From Tethya wilhelma (Eukaryota > Porifera > Demospongiae > Tethyida > Tethyidae), in contig CAXIPT010000005.1 of the NCBI GenBank assembly GCA_964030475.1, forward strand, positions 372,001 through 436,000: a DNA stretch of 64,000 nt. Reading direction: 5' to 3'. The notes under the pieces were generated by a model. That model saw nothing but the letters and a program-made list of their open reading frames with translations, was not told the DNA's origin and did not search any database. Made by a program: the position numbers and the translations under genes. Positions 10,397-22,095 of the stretch are shown piece after piece (positions within the stretch are counted from its first letter, which is position 1; each line of letters starts with the position of its first letter).

Positions 10397-13300
10397 ATGA
10401 CTCTCCGTACAGCTGTTCTGACAGCATTGGTGATCATCGCACCGCTTGTGGCAAATATGGTGAAATCAGGTAAAAAGATATGCCGGATGTTTTGTCATGT
10501 GTAGTCAGCTGCACTTCAAATAATTTGTGTACGTGTATAATTATAATGAAGTTAAATTATATTTTAATGACATCATTTATTTATATGATCAAAAATTGTT
10601 ATGTACATACATGCATACATACATACATACAAACATACAGATGGAATATCCACCCATCCAGTAACAGCGATCATACCACTCAATGCAAATGCCAACGTCA
10701 CATTCACCTGTGCCGGTATTGGCTACATCACGTGGGAAATAGCTAATCAAGTTGTTTCTGAACCACTCCTAATTCAAGGCTCCTCGACTCAAAATTTTTT
10801 CAGACTTCAAGGAGTCTACGCTGAAACTAATGACCAAAATTCATCGCAACTTCTAGTGACTGCTAATCTGGCTAACAATGGCACCCAGATTAGGTGCATC
10901 TTGAGAGAGACATTCGGTAGTCCCAGCAATGAGCCAAGTGACACAGTCTATCTTTACGTTTATGGTGAGTAGTCTGTGACGCCACAAATTGTGATATTGA
11001 TTGAAGCAGCATTGATTGAAAGTGTACAGCATGATCAATGCTGGTTATTTTTTGTTTGTGTATGTTTGCCTCTTTCACTTTCCTTGTTTTTTGATATTTT
11101 TTCAGTTTGCATTTCCTTCTAGTTGGTGCTAAATCATTATCCAGGCAATTCCAAGCATGATGGATATTACAGTTTAAGTGTACACATTAGTACCCAAACA
11201 CACACACACTCTCTCTTGCACACAGGTTCACCGAATCCTCCCTCAAACTTAACAATATCACAATCTGGTCTCTCCTGGGATGCTCCTCTCTCTCTGGAGG
11301 GAGAGAACATCAGCTACATTGTGGAAGCCACCAACACACAGACTGGACTGACTATCGATACAACGACATCTCAAACACAACTACTGTTTGAAGATTTTCT
11401 CCAAGAGCATGGATGTTCAGAGTACCTATTCCGGGTTTTCTCCCTGAATCCCTTTAGCAGAAGCCTTGAGAGTCTTAATGGTAGCTACGAAATGCCAACA
11501 AGTAAGTATTCCCAAAGCAAGTTATTCATGTGAAAAGAACATGCAAACCAGTGGCTAGCTGGCTGGTGGGTGGGTGGGTGTGGTGGGGTGATGACCCAGC
11601 TAGGGGAAAGTTATTTACGATGAATGCTTGTTGTTCTATCTTATAAATAAATGATTGTGGTTATTGTTATGGTAATGAATTCCCTTCTTGTGTTTCTGTT
11701 GTCTTCCTGCACACACAGGACCATTGAGTCTTCTAAGAATATCAACTGAAGTATCACATATGAATGGACTCTCAGTCACACTACAGTTTGCTGTGAGTCC
11801 AAAATAAAGTGTTCGCTCAATTTAATCTTTCTCGACACTGTTTCATCCTTCTGTTAATTTTTTCCATATATAGAATCCCAGCCCATGTGATTCATTCAGA
11901 GTGACCTCTTACAACTTAACCTTTGTGGACCAAGGTCACAGTGACACTTCAGGTTCATTCTCAACCATAGTGACCAACCCGAGCGATTCTGACCAGGTGG
12001 CTGTTGTCATTGACTACCAGAACACCCCTCTAGAGATGGGTAGACACTACATGGTCTACATAGAAGCTGTGAACCAGGCTGGAAGCTCCATGTCTGAACC
12101 TGTAGAGATATGTAAGTGAAACTAAAGTTAAAAATAAAAAAAGAATCCAATGTAACTTTTCTTTCCCTCACTACTCCCTTCCAGATACTACTGGTCTCCA
12201 ATATTCTTCAGTGGTGCTAGAAGCGGTTAGTTCCAGAGCCTCAGTGACTTGTACCTTTGCTGTTGGATCAGATGCTCTTGGTTGTGAAGTTTCCTTCTAT
12301 GACTCCTCGTCAATGGAGCTCATGATGGCTCAGAACATCACTCGTGAACCAACCTCCAACACTGTCACTGACCATGTCTCATTGGCTAATAATTTGCTAG
12401 GAACTCTTGTAGCAGAAGTCTCTGAGCTTCAAGCTGATGGATCAGTGCATCCCCTAGTCATACTTTCACAAGAACTTGGAAACACTGTTGTGGGTAAGTT
12501 TTGTGAGTCATTCATTCCCCATTTTTTCACAAGATCCCTATCTTATTATCTGTTTCATTAGCTACCACATCCTTTGCTCAAGAAACAGCAACTACTCAAT
12601 CATATTTACCAACCACAGTTGGTTCTACCCCTGCAGATGTTTTACCACCTGGATCAGGTAAGGTTGTTTTTTGTTGTTCTTGTTTGGAAATAGTTCTGCT
12701 TGTGTTAATTTTGGAAAGTAACCATTTTAGAGACATTGTTGTTCTGTTCTTATTTTATCTCCAGGTGGATTTGCTTCATCGTCCATTGTCATTGGAGCTG
12801 CTTTAGGTGCCTTTGTAGTACTACTAATCTTATCTGTAGTGGTTGGGATGTTTTTGGTGGTGAACTATGCCAGAAGAACCAGGAAACCCAGTGAGTAGAT
12901 CTATAAATGACCATGCACATCTGTTACTACACTGTGTTTGGGGATTCAGTACACATTTACATAAAAGTAGCTGACTGTACACGACCACCACATACTCACA
13001 CATGCACAAGTGTGTGTATGTGTGTGTACGTGTGGAGGGGGCTTTGCATAATCATCGGTATCCTCAGTTTTTGTTTACACTGCTTGATTGTGAACATTTC
13101 TCACAGTTAATCACACATGACACAATGTGGCTTCTTTATTGTCTAGAGGGAAGATTTTGTGTGCATGACCAGACAGGCGTATCTGATCTAGTGCTGCTAG
13201 CCTGCCCTTTGTCTACCACTGATTAGGAAACTGTCGACCAACGCATCACTTTGTGTATAATTATGCCAACACATTCAATCTGGATTTCCTGTCTTTATAC

Positions 13301-13763
13301 AGATTTCATTCCTGGGGATCCTTCAGTAGCAGAAAATCAAGCGTATGGTGCTCTAAGCAAGCGGTGCCATCGTAGATCACAGCAAAAAGGAAACAAGAAC
13401 TCTATTAACACAACCCGTGGTGTGCGTGCAACCACTCCACAGGATATATTACAACCGAGTGATTTGTTTGCAGCTGAATACTCAACCATCGTTAAAAAAC
13501 CGGCTCCATACGAAGACTTTGTTCCTTCCAATCGACAGACCTGCCTAGCTGGCATGGTTGCCAACCCCATGTACAGTAAACCACCTACTGCAGTGCCAAT
13601 GAACCCCCCTACTTATGAAGAGATTATGCCAAAGACTGTTTCCACAACAACGGCTCAAGCGGGAGCCCCTGCAATCTACGATCAAGTGAAGCACGATCCC
13701 GATGGAGTCAAGTTGAAGGGGAATCTTTGTTATGGAGTCACAAACGGAAAAACTCGACGATGA
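10397..13763 (+). CDS. R4: Ig-FN3-FN3-Cys domain receptor, class A tyrosine tail
   Basis: Nine exons: 10397-10469, 10641-10964, 11226-11501, 11719-11792, 11874-12111, 12185-12493, 12562-12657, 12765-12890, 13303-13763; about 658 aa. Signal peptide 1-24; Ig-like 25-132 (NVTFTCAG, YITWEI, TQIRCIL); FN3 133-224 (SGLSWDAPLSLEG, ISYIVEAT); split FN3 225-328 (YNLTFVDQ, HYMVYIEAVNQAG); Cys domain 329-431 (SVTCTFAVGSDALGCEVSF); Thr/Pro stalk 432-463; transmembrane helix about 467-494 (VIGAALGAFVVLLILSVVVG). The tail has QAYGAL, YSTIV, PYEDF, NPMYSKP, TYEEI, IYDQV and CYGV. YEEI predicts Src-family SH2 binding once phosphorylated. R7 is the nearest relative and R1 shares the tail class. Start choice rests on the signal peptide and the phase-1 donor. 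Confidence 0.87.
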
Positions 13764-14088
13764 ATCACAAGACAGACTGTGTGTAGAGCTTGTGTCACCT
13801 GCCAATTCTATTGCATTCCGATATTCACCATTAAACGCGTGTGACTGTGCAATGTCCATCATGCTTTGCTGTCTGTGTCGGTGTGTGTGTGTGTAAGTAG
13901 ATAGTCTAATATGTTTGTTTCTGTACATCAAGCTGTGGTATTTGATGTTATTACAATTATACATTCCAATTAAATTCTAGCATGATAGCTGGATGGTTGC
14001 ATGGACAGGATGCCAAGATTGAAGGGTGCGGCTTTCTTACCGAGACTATGTAGAGCGAGCACATGCACACCAAAATCAGAGCACCAAA

Positions 14089-14164
14089 ATGAAGCTGTCT
14101 GCTGAAGGTCTGCTGTTTGCAACAACGTTGCTGGTCATATTTGTATTTCACTTTCCACCAGCAG
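14089..14164 (+). other. Orphan leader (signal peptide) exon
   Basis: An ATG opens MKLSAEGLLFATTLLVIF..., a good signal peptide, and runs 25 codons plus one base to a GTATGT donor, exactly the phase-1 form of every other leader exon in the array. No Ig exon of its own follows; the next Ig exon (14998) has a closer leader at 14745. It may be a leftover or an alternative first exon of R5. Confidence 0.5.
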
Positions 14165-14284
14165 GTATGTATATATGTACACAAGTAGTAGTGTAATTCT
14201 TTCTTCATAAGTAGGGTGCGCAATATGAAAAATCAACTTTTGACTTTTGAACAATTAATACGTGCAACATGTAGAGTAAGTTGG

Positions 14285-14345
14285 TACTTAATAGCTGATT
14301 ATAAGAGAGGTCAAGGTTCGTTAGACCCAGAGAAACTCTGAGAGT
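14285..14345. repeat. Segment duplicated at 17945-18010
   Basis: TTAATAGCTGATTATAAGAG and TAGACCCAGAGAAACTCTGG-like blocks recur in order at 17945-18010. One copy lies upstream of R5 and the other upstream of R6, supporting duplication of this interval with the genes. Confidence 0.55.
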
Positions 14346-14445
14346 TTTTGTCATTGATCTTACTCAGAGCTGATCTCACGGTCCTGATATTACGCAACTT
14401 CCTGTCGGAGATGTAAATCCGGATTAGCTTGTTATTAGCTAGCGT

Positions 14446-14593
14446 GTGGGTGCAATTACGTAAAATGAGTCACTTCCGTATGGCAAAAATGTACAGAGCA
14501 ATACGGAAAACGAGCACTTCCGTATGGCAAAAATAACTATTTCTAGTATCACTCAAAATACTTCCGGTTTTTGATGACGTTGATTGCACCCGC
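14446..14593. mobile_element. Possible short inverted-repeat element
   Basis: GTGGGTGCAATTACGT and ACGTTGATTGCACCCGC face each other about 150 bp apart. The interior has two direct copies of CACTTCCGTATGGCAAAAAT (about 14469 and 14515). Non-coding. Confidence 0.4.
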
Positions 14594-14744
14594 TCTATAT
14601 CTAGCTAGGTATCTGCTGGTAGATCTCAGTGCAATGATGTCATGCAGGTCTTCCTATAACCGCGGTCGAGGTTCAGACCAGTCGTAGAATTGACTGTTTT
14701 GTACCTTTACAATAGTGTTAGAAGCAGGTATCATCTTCAAAGTG

Positions 14745-16920
14745 ATGCAGTGGATTACAAAACTTTTATCAATTTGTCTTTCAATTGTTTGGATTATTCC
14801 TTCCGTGGTAACTACTGGTAAGTAAACCTAAAAATTAGTTCTTTAATAATTATTTGTGTTTGATTCTTCATAACAATAATCACTCTTAGTCTCTATCTAA
14901 TTGCGGCTGTGCCACTAGCAGTAGCACACTAGCTGTGCATGCAGAGAGTACTACTAATAATTATATCTGATCTGTATACTGATTTCTGGTTTTGTAGGTA
15001 CTCAGCAATTTCGTATTCTACCTATTTATCATGAATTCGAAGACCATTTAATACCGTTTAATTCAAACCACAGTTTTGAGTACACTTGTGTAGGAAATAA
15101 CCGTACTAGTTTCATCTTTCTGAGTGTGATTATCAATGGGAACAAGAATCAACTTCAAACCCCTGAAATAAGAGAAACATTTGCAGTGGATTATGGAATC
15201 AGTGTTACAAGTCATCGAGATCAACACCGATTATCATTTACAGTCTCTTCATTCACTTGGAGATGGCTTTCAGTATCAAACTTTCTCTCACCAGTCAAGT
15301 TAGTCTTCTATTGTGTAGCCCTCCAAGGTGGGAGTCTACTACGTACTTCCAATAGAACACTATATGTTGGTAAGTATTATTGATGAACTAATAGTACTAG
15401 TGTATATGTGGGGGAATTCCCTGGAGCTACCCAACTATTTGAACTTTGACATAATTTAATCATCTTGTGATAAAACTGAAACCTTTTTTTTCCCTTGCAG
15501 GTCCTTTACCAGAATCAAAGGATATAAGCATCACTACAAGTTCTGATTATGACCAAAGGCTCCAAACTATATATTTTATAGAAGACAGTACAAATGTGTT
15601 GGTGACATGTGACTTTGCCAGTGGATCCACAGCCAGTGGGTGTCTCTTTAACTTTGAATTCACCATGGCAACTGACGATGAAGTCCAAAGTACTAGTGAA
15701 CAGTACAATTTACCTAGAAGCTCCACAGTGGAGTCACCCCTCTGTGTTGACTCACTGTCTTGTATTTGCATCAATGGCACTAATCACCTGGTCCCCAGCT
15801 ATTCCACCATTGAAGCCTACACCTTGGAGGAGGCAGGGGTCACTAGGAGTAGCATCTCTGTTCCAGTCCTGAGGAGAGATGTGACAGAGACCCCTGAGAT
15901 GATAGCAGTGTGTAGTCCAACTGTTCCACCTTCAAATTCCTTGGGCACTGGTGGTAAGTTAGTCAGATCATCAATTTTTGTATCAAGCTGAACAACAGGC
16001 TAACTTGCTATTTTTGTCAACACTCAGAAATAATAGCCATTGCTGTTGGCGTAGGTGGATTTATTGTCCTGCTAGTTCTCATAGTGCTTTTGGTCTGTTG
16101 TGTTGGGGGATGTGCCAGGCGGAATAGGAATCTGCAACAGGTTAGTGGTAGAGCTGAATAATACTAATGGCAATATAATAATTATTAATTTTGCACAATC
16201 CAGAAACAAAATGGAATTGAATTGCAAGAGCCAGTTGTTCTCGAAACAGAACTTTCTCAACCAGAGGGTGAGTCATCCCCTGAACTGAATGATGGAATAC
16301 AAGCGGTAAGAGGGCACTCAGTACAGTATAATGAAACAAACATTAATTTTATTACGGTAGTGTGTAGTAGCCATGCTGATGGATGTTAGTATAGTCTCTC
16401 TTTTATTTTCAAAATAGAATTTGCATGTAAGAAAAGTTAGTACAAGCCTATAAGCTATAGATAGATGTGTTCTGTCATGACTATTGTTATAAGAATAATA
16501 TCTATATACGTATTTTACACTGAAAACTCACTTCCAAATGTTCTGTGGTCAAATGATTTACCTATTTATTGGTCCTGTTTATTGAAGCATATCCATCAAG
16601 CTTTAGACCCATTTTTCACTTTAGTGACCCTAGCTTTCCTTATCTTAGAGCAAAAAAAGGGTGCAGCTGGATATACAGAGCCCTGTAACAATGGAGTCAC
16701 AGTTCCCTCTGAAAGGCTAGTGTAATTGTAAACAAGGAATTTAGAGTACTTAAGTCAAGATCCTGTATTTATTGTACTTTTTTTCTTCACTTAGGAACTC
16801 ACACTCAATGTAAGACTTTACCGGAGAAAAAATGCTGAGGAAGTATCAGTGTTGAGAATAGTTTGTCCCAAGGATGAAATAAATAGGAAGACGCAACCAT
16901 TTCTACAAAGGAAGAATTAG
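14745..16920 (+). CDS. R5: chimeric short receptor, class B tail
   Basis: Six exons: 14745-14817, 14998-15369, 15501-15953, 16028-16140, 16204-16305, 16795-16920; about 412 aa, some 150-200 residues shorter than its relatives. Signal peptide 1-24; Ig-like 25-148 (SFEYTC, VKLVFYCVAL). The third exon is a hybrid: 22 codons of the FN3 opening (PLPESKDISITT) run in frame into a Cys domain (TNVLVTCDFASGSTASGC, SLSCICING) near 15562, so most of FN3-1 and all of FN3-2 are missing. Then come a transmembrane helix (IIAIAVGVGGFIVLLVLIVL) and a class B tail ending LTLNVRLYRRK...VSVLRIVCPKDEI...LQRKN. R6 carries the same Ig exon, almost unchanged, with a complete FN3. The in-frame junction looks like unequal recombination between two array genes. 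An upstream ATG present in R14 is changed to TTA here, so the inner ATG is used. Confidence 0.82.
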
Positions 16921-16936
16921 AGAGAGACTGCCACTG

Positions 16937-16938
<2 letters not shown>

Positions 16939-16970
<32 letters not shown>
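16939..16970. repeat. (GT)n microsatellite
   Basis: Uninterrupted GT run about 20 bp after the R5 stop codon. A similar run follows the paralogous 3' end at 62012-62055. Confidence 0.9.
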
Positions 16971-16971
<1 letters not shown>

Positions 16972-17114
16972 TGCGCGTGCACGCCATGCCATGTGTGGAA
17001 TCCTGTGCTGTGGATTGATTGAATTTAAAATAATAATATTATCGTAGTCTACGAGCTTGAGTACTTGTCCGATCCCGCATGCATGGTGTCCGAAATACGA
17101 TTGCTAGGCCGTTT

Positions 17115-17125
17115 TGCGCATGCGT
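17115..17125. promoter_or_regulatory. NRF1-like palindrome upstream of leader exon 17294
   Basis: TTTTGCGCATGCG followed by TGATAT. The core matches the known NRF1 palindrome (GCGCATGCGC) with one mismatch. The 20 bp block GCTAGGCCGTTTTGCGCATG recurs at 62088-62110 and a shorter form at 17841-17854. Regulatory role is inferred. Confidence 0.4.
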
Positions 17126-17293
17126 GATATACCATAGACTGTCTACGTGCTGACCAGTGACCAGTCAACCAAGGTGCCGCTGACAATGTGATCTCACATA
17201 CCAGTTCTTCCTTTGATTATAAAACAAGCCTAGCTAAAATGGTTTGCAGATCAATTTGCAGTAAAGATAGAAGTGTGTGGCGTCAGTTACGCT

Positions 17294-17820
17294 ATGAAGG
17301 TGGCTACAAATCTCTTGCTATGTGTTGCAATTGCTTGGAGCGCTCTAAGTCCCTCCGTATCTGCTGGTAAGTCTAGTCTATTATATATAACTGTAGAACC
17401 TAGATGTACGTTGCATAGATTGTATGCTGATTTTCATATTGTATATAGATTGTATTATCAATTGTATGCTGTGAATGTTTTGTAATGTGCCAGTATAGAG
17501 GGAACAATGGAGACAGGTAAATATAGTGATAAAAATGACAGATTGAGGATATTTTGATAAACCTGTCATAGTACCTATATCCTCTGATAGCAGGGAGTTA
17601 TCAGTACCTATGTCTTGCTAAAGTTGTGTCCAATATTTTGTATCATTAATTTTGATGAATTGCACTTGTAAATAATTATGACCCTCTAGTCTTCCTTATT
17701 CTTTTGCAGCGCTATCATCACTGAACACCCTTCCAATGAGTCAGCACCACGGAACTCAAATGCAACCTTTACATGCAACACAACCATTGAAGGGGAGGGG
17801 AAAAAAAGCCCGCGCACGAG
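17294..17820 (+). pseudogene. Leader exon plus decayed Ig exon
   Basis: 17294-17366 is a sound leader exon (MKVATNLLLCVAIAWSALS..., phase-1 donor GTAAGT). After a TTTTGCAG acceptor at 17709, an R4/R7-type Ig exon start is recognisable (NSNATFTC about 17755-17785) but is out of frame with the leader and stops being Ig-like after about 85 bp. The intron shares a block with 21.89-22.02 kb. Because the R6 Ig exon at 18600 has no leader of its own, this leader may instead splice there (phases agree), so the exon itself may be functional. Confidence 0.6.
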
Positions 17821-17844
17821 GCTGCATGGATAATATTACCTTTT

Positions 17845-17856
17845 TGCGCATGCGCG
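17845..17856. promoter_or_regulatory. NRF1-like palindrome upstream of R6
   Basis: TTTTTGCGCATGCGCGATAT contains a perfect GCGCATGCGC palindrome. Other perfect copies lie at 23462-23472, 56379-56390 and 62102-62112. Confidence 0.4.
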
Positions 17857-18599
17857 ATATGTCCACGTTGCGGCGAATCATGACGTATGTAGGATATGAA
17901 CTGCACTGATGAAGTTTGGGCGCGGCGCTTTCCACAAGTCGAACGGAAGTTTCTTTTAATAGCTGATCATAAGAGAGGTCTAGACCCAGAGAAACTCTGG
18001 TAGCTGTTCTCACGGTACCGGTCCAAGAGCGCATTATTAACCCTCGGCGTGCGTGCGTAGCACGTGCGGAGGGTTACAGTAGTCGTTTTGTGTGTGTGTG
18101 CGTCTGTCTGTTACGGGATAATCTGGAGAACGGCAACTCTATGGTCAAAATGGATGATACTTACGTTCATGAATCGAAGTTATCTTGAAATGTTATGTTT
18201 GGCATCTTGCAAAACGCTGTAGTTTTTGAGATCTGAGGCTTCGTACTTTTGTATTGAAGCATGCATAAGGCTTACGCCACGCCTATTGTATACGCCCAAG
18301 TAGGTGTGCGGTATTTAGAATTTACACATGGTCCGACTGCTTTTGCGAGCCCTTACTGTGTTCTTCGTAGATATCTGCTTTAATCCGCTGATTGGGTGTT
18401 CTTTGAGTTGTGAGTTGCTAGCTATATCTTGTACTCTGCTAGCAATTTTGTCCCATCGTAGAAACCAAGACAAGAAATGTACAGCTTATCGTAGAGTAAG
18501 TGATAGTAGGTCAAAAGTTAAGTCTTTAATTTGTGTTTGATTCTCCATAACAATATAAATGCACTCTTAGTCTCTATCTAATTGCGGCTGGTTTTGTAG

Positions 18600-21518
18600 G
18601 TACTCAGCAATTTCGTATTCTACCTATTTATCATGAATTCGAAGACCATTTAATACCGTTTAATTCAAACCACAGTTTTGAGTACACTTGTGTAGGAAAT
18701 AACCGTACTAGTTTCATCTTTCTGAGTGTGATTATCAATGGGAACAAGAATCAACTTCAAACCCCTGAAATAAGAGAAACATTTGCAGTGGATTATGGAA
18801 TCAGTGTTACAAGTCATCGAGATCAACACCGATTATCATTTACAGTCTCTTCATTCACTTGGAAATGGCTTTCAGTATCAAACTTTATCTCACCAGTCAA
18901 GTTAGTCTTCTATTGTGTAGCCCTCCAAGGTGGGCGTCTACTACGTACTTCCAATAGAACACAATATGTTGGTAAGTATTATTAATGAACTAATAGTACT
19001 AGTGTATATGTGGGGGAATTCCCTGGAGCTACCCAAATATTTGAACTTTGACATAATTTAATCATCTTGTGATAAAACTGAAACCTTTTTTTTCCCTTGC
19101 AGGTCCTTTACCAGAATCAAAGGATATAAGCATCACTACAAGTTCTGATTATGACCAAAGGCTCCATCTTCGTTGGGTTGGTCCAAGTCGTGTGCCTCAT
19201 GGAGTCATTATCACATATCAGATCCGAATGACTAAGGTCTCCACTGGTGTCATACACGATGTCCTCAATACAAGCAATGAGTTTGTTGATATTGACATCA
19301 GAGGTCTGTGTGGTGAATTCAACTTCACTGTAACAGCTATTGATGAACGTGGTGGATTGACTAGTGAGGCTAGTGCTGTGTACAACATCTCATCATCAGG
19401 TATGTTATTTTGACATTGTTATGTACTAATGTACATTTTAACTATGCATGTTCTAAATTTTAATCCAGTTCCAGATGTGTCAGCAATAGACAGCTTGAAT
19501 ACTAGTGTGATTCAGGGAGAAAGGGAAATTCTATATTTTGCATTCAAGGTGAGCTCAATAGATGAGGAGTCCTATGTGTACATTATCATGGTGAGCTACA
19601 TAGCAACCAGTTGGTGTGTCCTGAACTTGAGATCATTGAGTTGAAAGGTTGCTGGGTTCGAATTACATGTCTATTGATGCTTTGGTTTACACATTACATC
19701 ATATCTTAATATACTATATAACAGTTTGAATTCTTATTTTATCCAGCCCGCTACGGTGTGCAATGAAGGCATCACAAACTACACACTTGTGCTTGCCAAT
19801 GGGAGTATTACCAGCACCACTGTACCAGGCGCTTCTGCAACAAACTGTGGTGATAGTGTCTGTGTGAATGTTTGCATCTCTGAGCTAAAGGTGGAGGAAA
19901 TTGTCAACTGCTACATCGTAGCTTGCACCATTTTTGCCTGTGTTGCCACAAGACACTTTAAAGGTGATTTTGAAATAACTATACTGTAAATAATTTTATT
20001 AATAGCAAATGTTTTAACAGCATCATAAATATTCCGCCTAAACCTGAGCTGCAATCATACTATATTTTATCAAAATCGCCCCGTGTTTACTTGGTTAATC
20101 ATCATCCCCTTCCACTAAGTATTTGCTAAAGGCAACAACTTTTGATGTATATGTTTCTAAGTTTTGTATAATTATCATAACAGATCTCATCTTTGTTTAT
20201 ACAATACAATAATTATTACTTCCTATCTTGTACTATTATAGTTTCTCTTCCTTCTAATGGGCTGGAAATTACATCATCTGTGACTACATCCTCCACATCT
20301 GATCTACCTCCAGGAACACAGATGCACAAATTTATTTTCTATGGTGTGATTGGATCGATCCTATTTATTGCAGCAGTAGTACTAGTGCTGGTGTGTTATT
20401 GTGTTTATCGGAAATGGAGAAGAGAAAAATCTACAAAGCAGTCATCAAGAAGTAGACTTCAAACTGAAGTTGGCAAAAAGGGAAAGGATAGTATCAATGT
20501 TAGTGAACAAATAGAGATGAAAATGACAGAGTCTGGATTGTGTTTAACACCTAAACAAGAATCTAACACCAACACTGATTCACGACGTCGTACAAGTCCA
20601 TTATTGGCCTCTCACAGAAACGTTACTACGAGTACAAGCAGCAGTGATATAGCTACTGATGAAATAGTGCAGCATTCTTGTGAAACTAGATTATATAGTG
20701 TGCAATTTGGAGACACAAATTCACTGGAAGAAGATATGAGGTAAATTAAATGATGTCCTTAGTTCTTTAGTGTTTCTCTGTGGATATGGGTTGTTATGTG
20801 TGTGTGTGGGGGGGGAGATAGGGAGGAAGGAAGGTTTAAGCCATAGTCAATTTCTTCATCTGACAAGTATATAGTATTGCCTAGCAACCAATGATAACCC
20901 ATAGTCAAATGAAGGAAGATGAGGCCAGTAGCTATAGGGTACGTGAAGTAATATGGCAGCTATAATAGCTCATGTAGGATGCACTCACTGTATCATTATA
21001 CACAATGTCATGCAGGTCACATGAAACTGGAGGTAGTGGAGTACAAGAGAGTTCTCAAAGAGAAGATGGACAGCAATATCTAACCATTGCAGTAAGGGAA
21101 AAAACAATAGTTAAATTTTAACATAGTAAAAAGTATACTATTTATATATTATAATTGCCGAGCGCCTTAGCGCGAGGCAGTGTAATCTTGCAGGGCCAAA
21201 AATTGTGGAAGTAAAATCCAATTACACGTCATCAACACCGGATGAAAACGGGGCCAATTTGGCAAAAATTGTTCCGGTTTGAAACCAGCTAGCTGCATGC
21301 TCGTGATCGTGATGATCCTTACCATAATATACGAAACACGTGCGCGCGCGCACACAGCTCGAGATCTCGTGCTACGTATATATGTAGAATCAATATTATT
21401 ATATTTATATTATACTTATGTTCTACGGTTCTATTGTCTATAGGGCAACAAGAATAGGTGGTCAGCAAGTGTCATGGCATCGTCAAGAAGTGACAATATT
21501 ATTGCTAGCAGAAATTAA
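18600..21518 (+). CDS. R6: Ig-FN3-FN3 receptor, class C tail
   Basis: Exons 18600-18971, 19103-19399, 19469-19548, 19747-19963, 20242-20740, 21016-21091, 21444-21518. No usable leader lies directly upstream (the frame starting 18328 ends in the wrong phase). Adding the leader at 17294-17366 gives an exact 562-codon model, the same length as R11. Residue numbers below include it: Ig-like 25-148 (SFEYTC, VKLVFYC), FN3 149-247 (LRWVGPSRVP, GEFNFTVTA), split FN3 248-346, then a Thr/Ser stalk and transmembrane helix (YGVIGSILFIAAVVLVLVCY). The membrane-proximal Cys domain of other genes is absent. The tail is Ser/Thr-rich with RRRTSPLLASHR, LYSVQF and QQYLTIA; QYLTI is the only SH2-type motif. A poly(A) signal AATAAA lies at 21589. 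The Ig exon is nearly identical to that of R5. Confidence 0.8.
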
Positions 21519-21528
21519 ACTATATGCA

Positions 21529-21530
21529 TA

Positions 21531-21563
<33 letters not shown>
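21529..21563. repeat. (TTA)n microsatellite
   Basis: About 11 TTA/ATT units directly after the R6 stop codon. Confidence 0.9.
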
Positions 21564-21565
<2 letters not shown>

Positions 21566-21588
21566 ACTGCTTTACACTACTGTATACA

Positions 21589-21594
21589 AATAAA
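21589..21594 (+). terminator. Candidate poly(A) signal of R6
   Basis: AATAAA about 70 bp after the R6 stop codon; a second AATAAA follows about 10 bp later. Cleavage site not identified. Confidence 0.4.
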
Positions 21595-22095
21595 GAGAGT
21601 AATAAAATGCCAATTACGATTAATTATTGTGCGTGTGTCCATAATAACTGACCCTGCTGCCTCAAGCAAATTAAACTGTGGAACAGGAAATTAAATTTTA
21701 CCACACAATCATGAATATCATTATAATTGTGACATAAACCCACAAATTGTACTCACAGTGAACACCAGTAGCAGCATGAGAGTCAGGATCATGATTCCAC
21801 ACTAATGTTGCTTGTGGTTTGCATGCATTTGCAGAGCATTGTTGTTTTAGTTTGATACTTAATTCTGTCAGTGGAACTCCAGCAGTAGAGGGAAGGATGG
21901 AGACAGGTAAAATAGCTATAGTGATAGAATACTCTAAAAATAGCAGTCTGAGGACATCCCTTTGGTAAACCTATCATAGTACATACACCCTCTGAGATCA
22001 GGGAGTTCTAGTATCAATAAAGTCATATCCAAATAACCTTATTTGGTGAATTACATTTGTATTATAGTGAGCCTCTTCCTTATTCTATATTATAG

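Noticed and set aside
18328..18540. 70-codon frame as R6 first exon
   Set aside because: Hydrophobic start, but the matching donor at 18496 leaves phase 0 while the R6 Ig exon needs phase 1, and the required frame has a stop.
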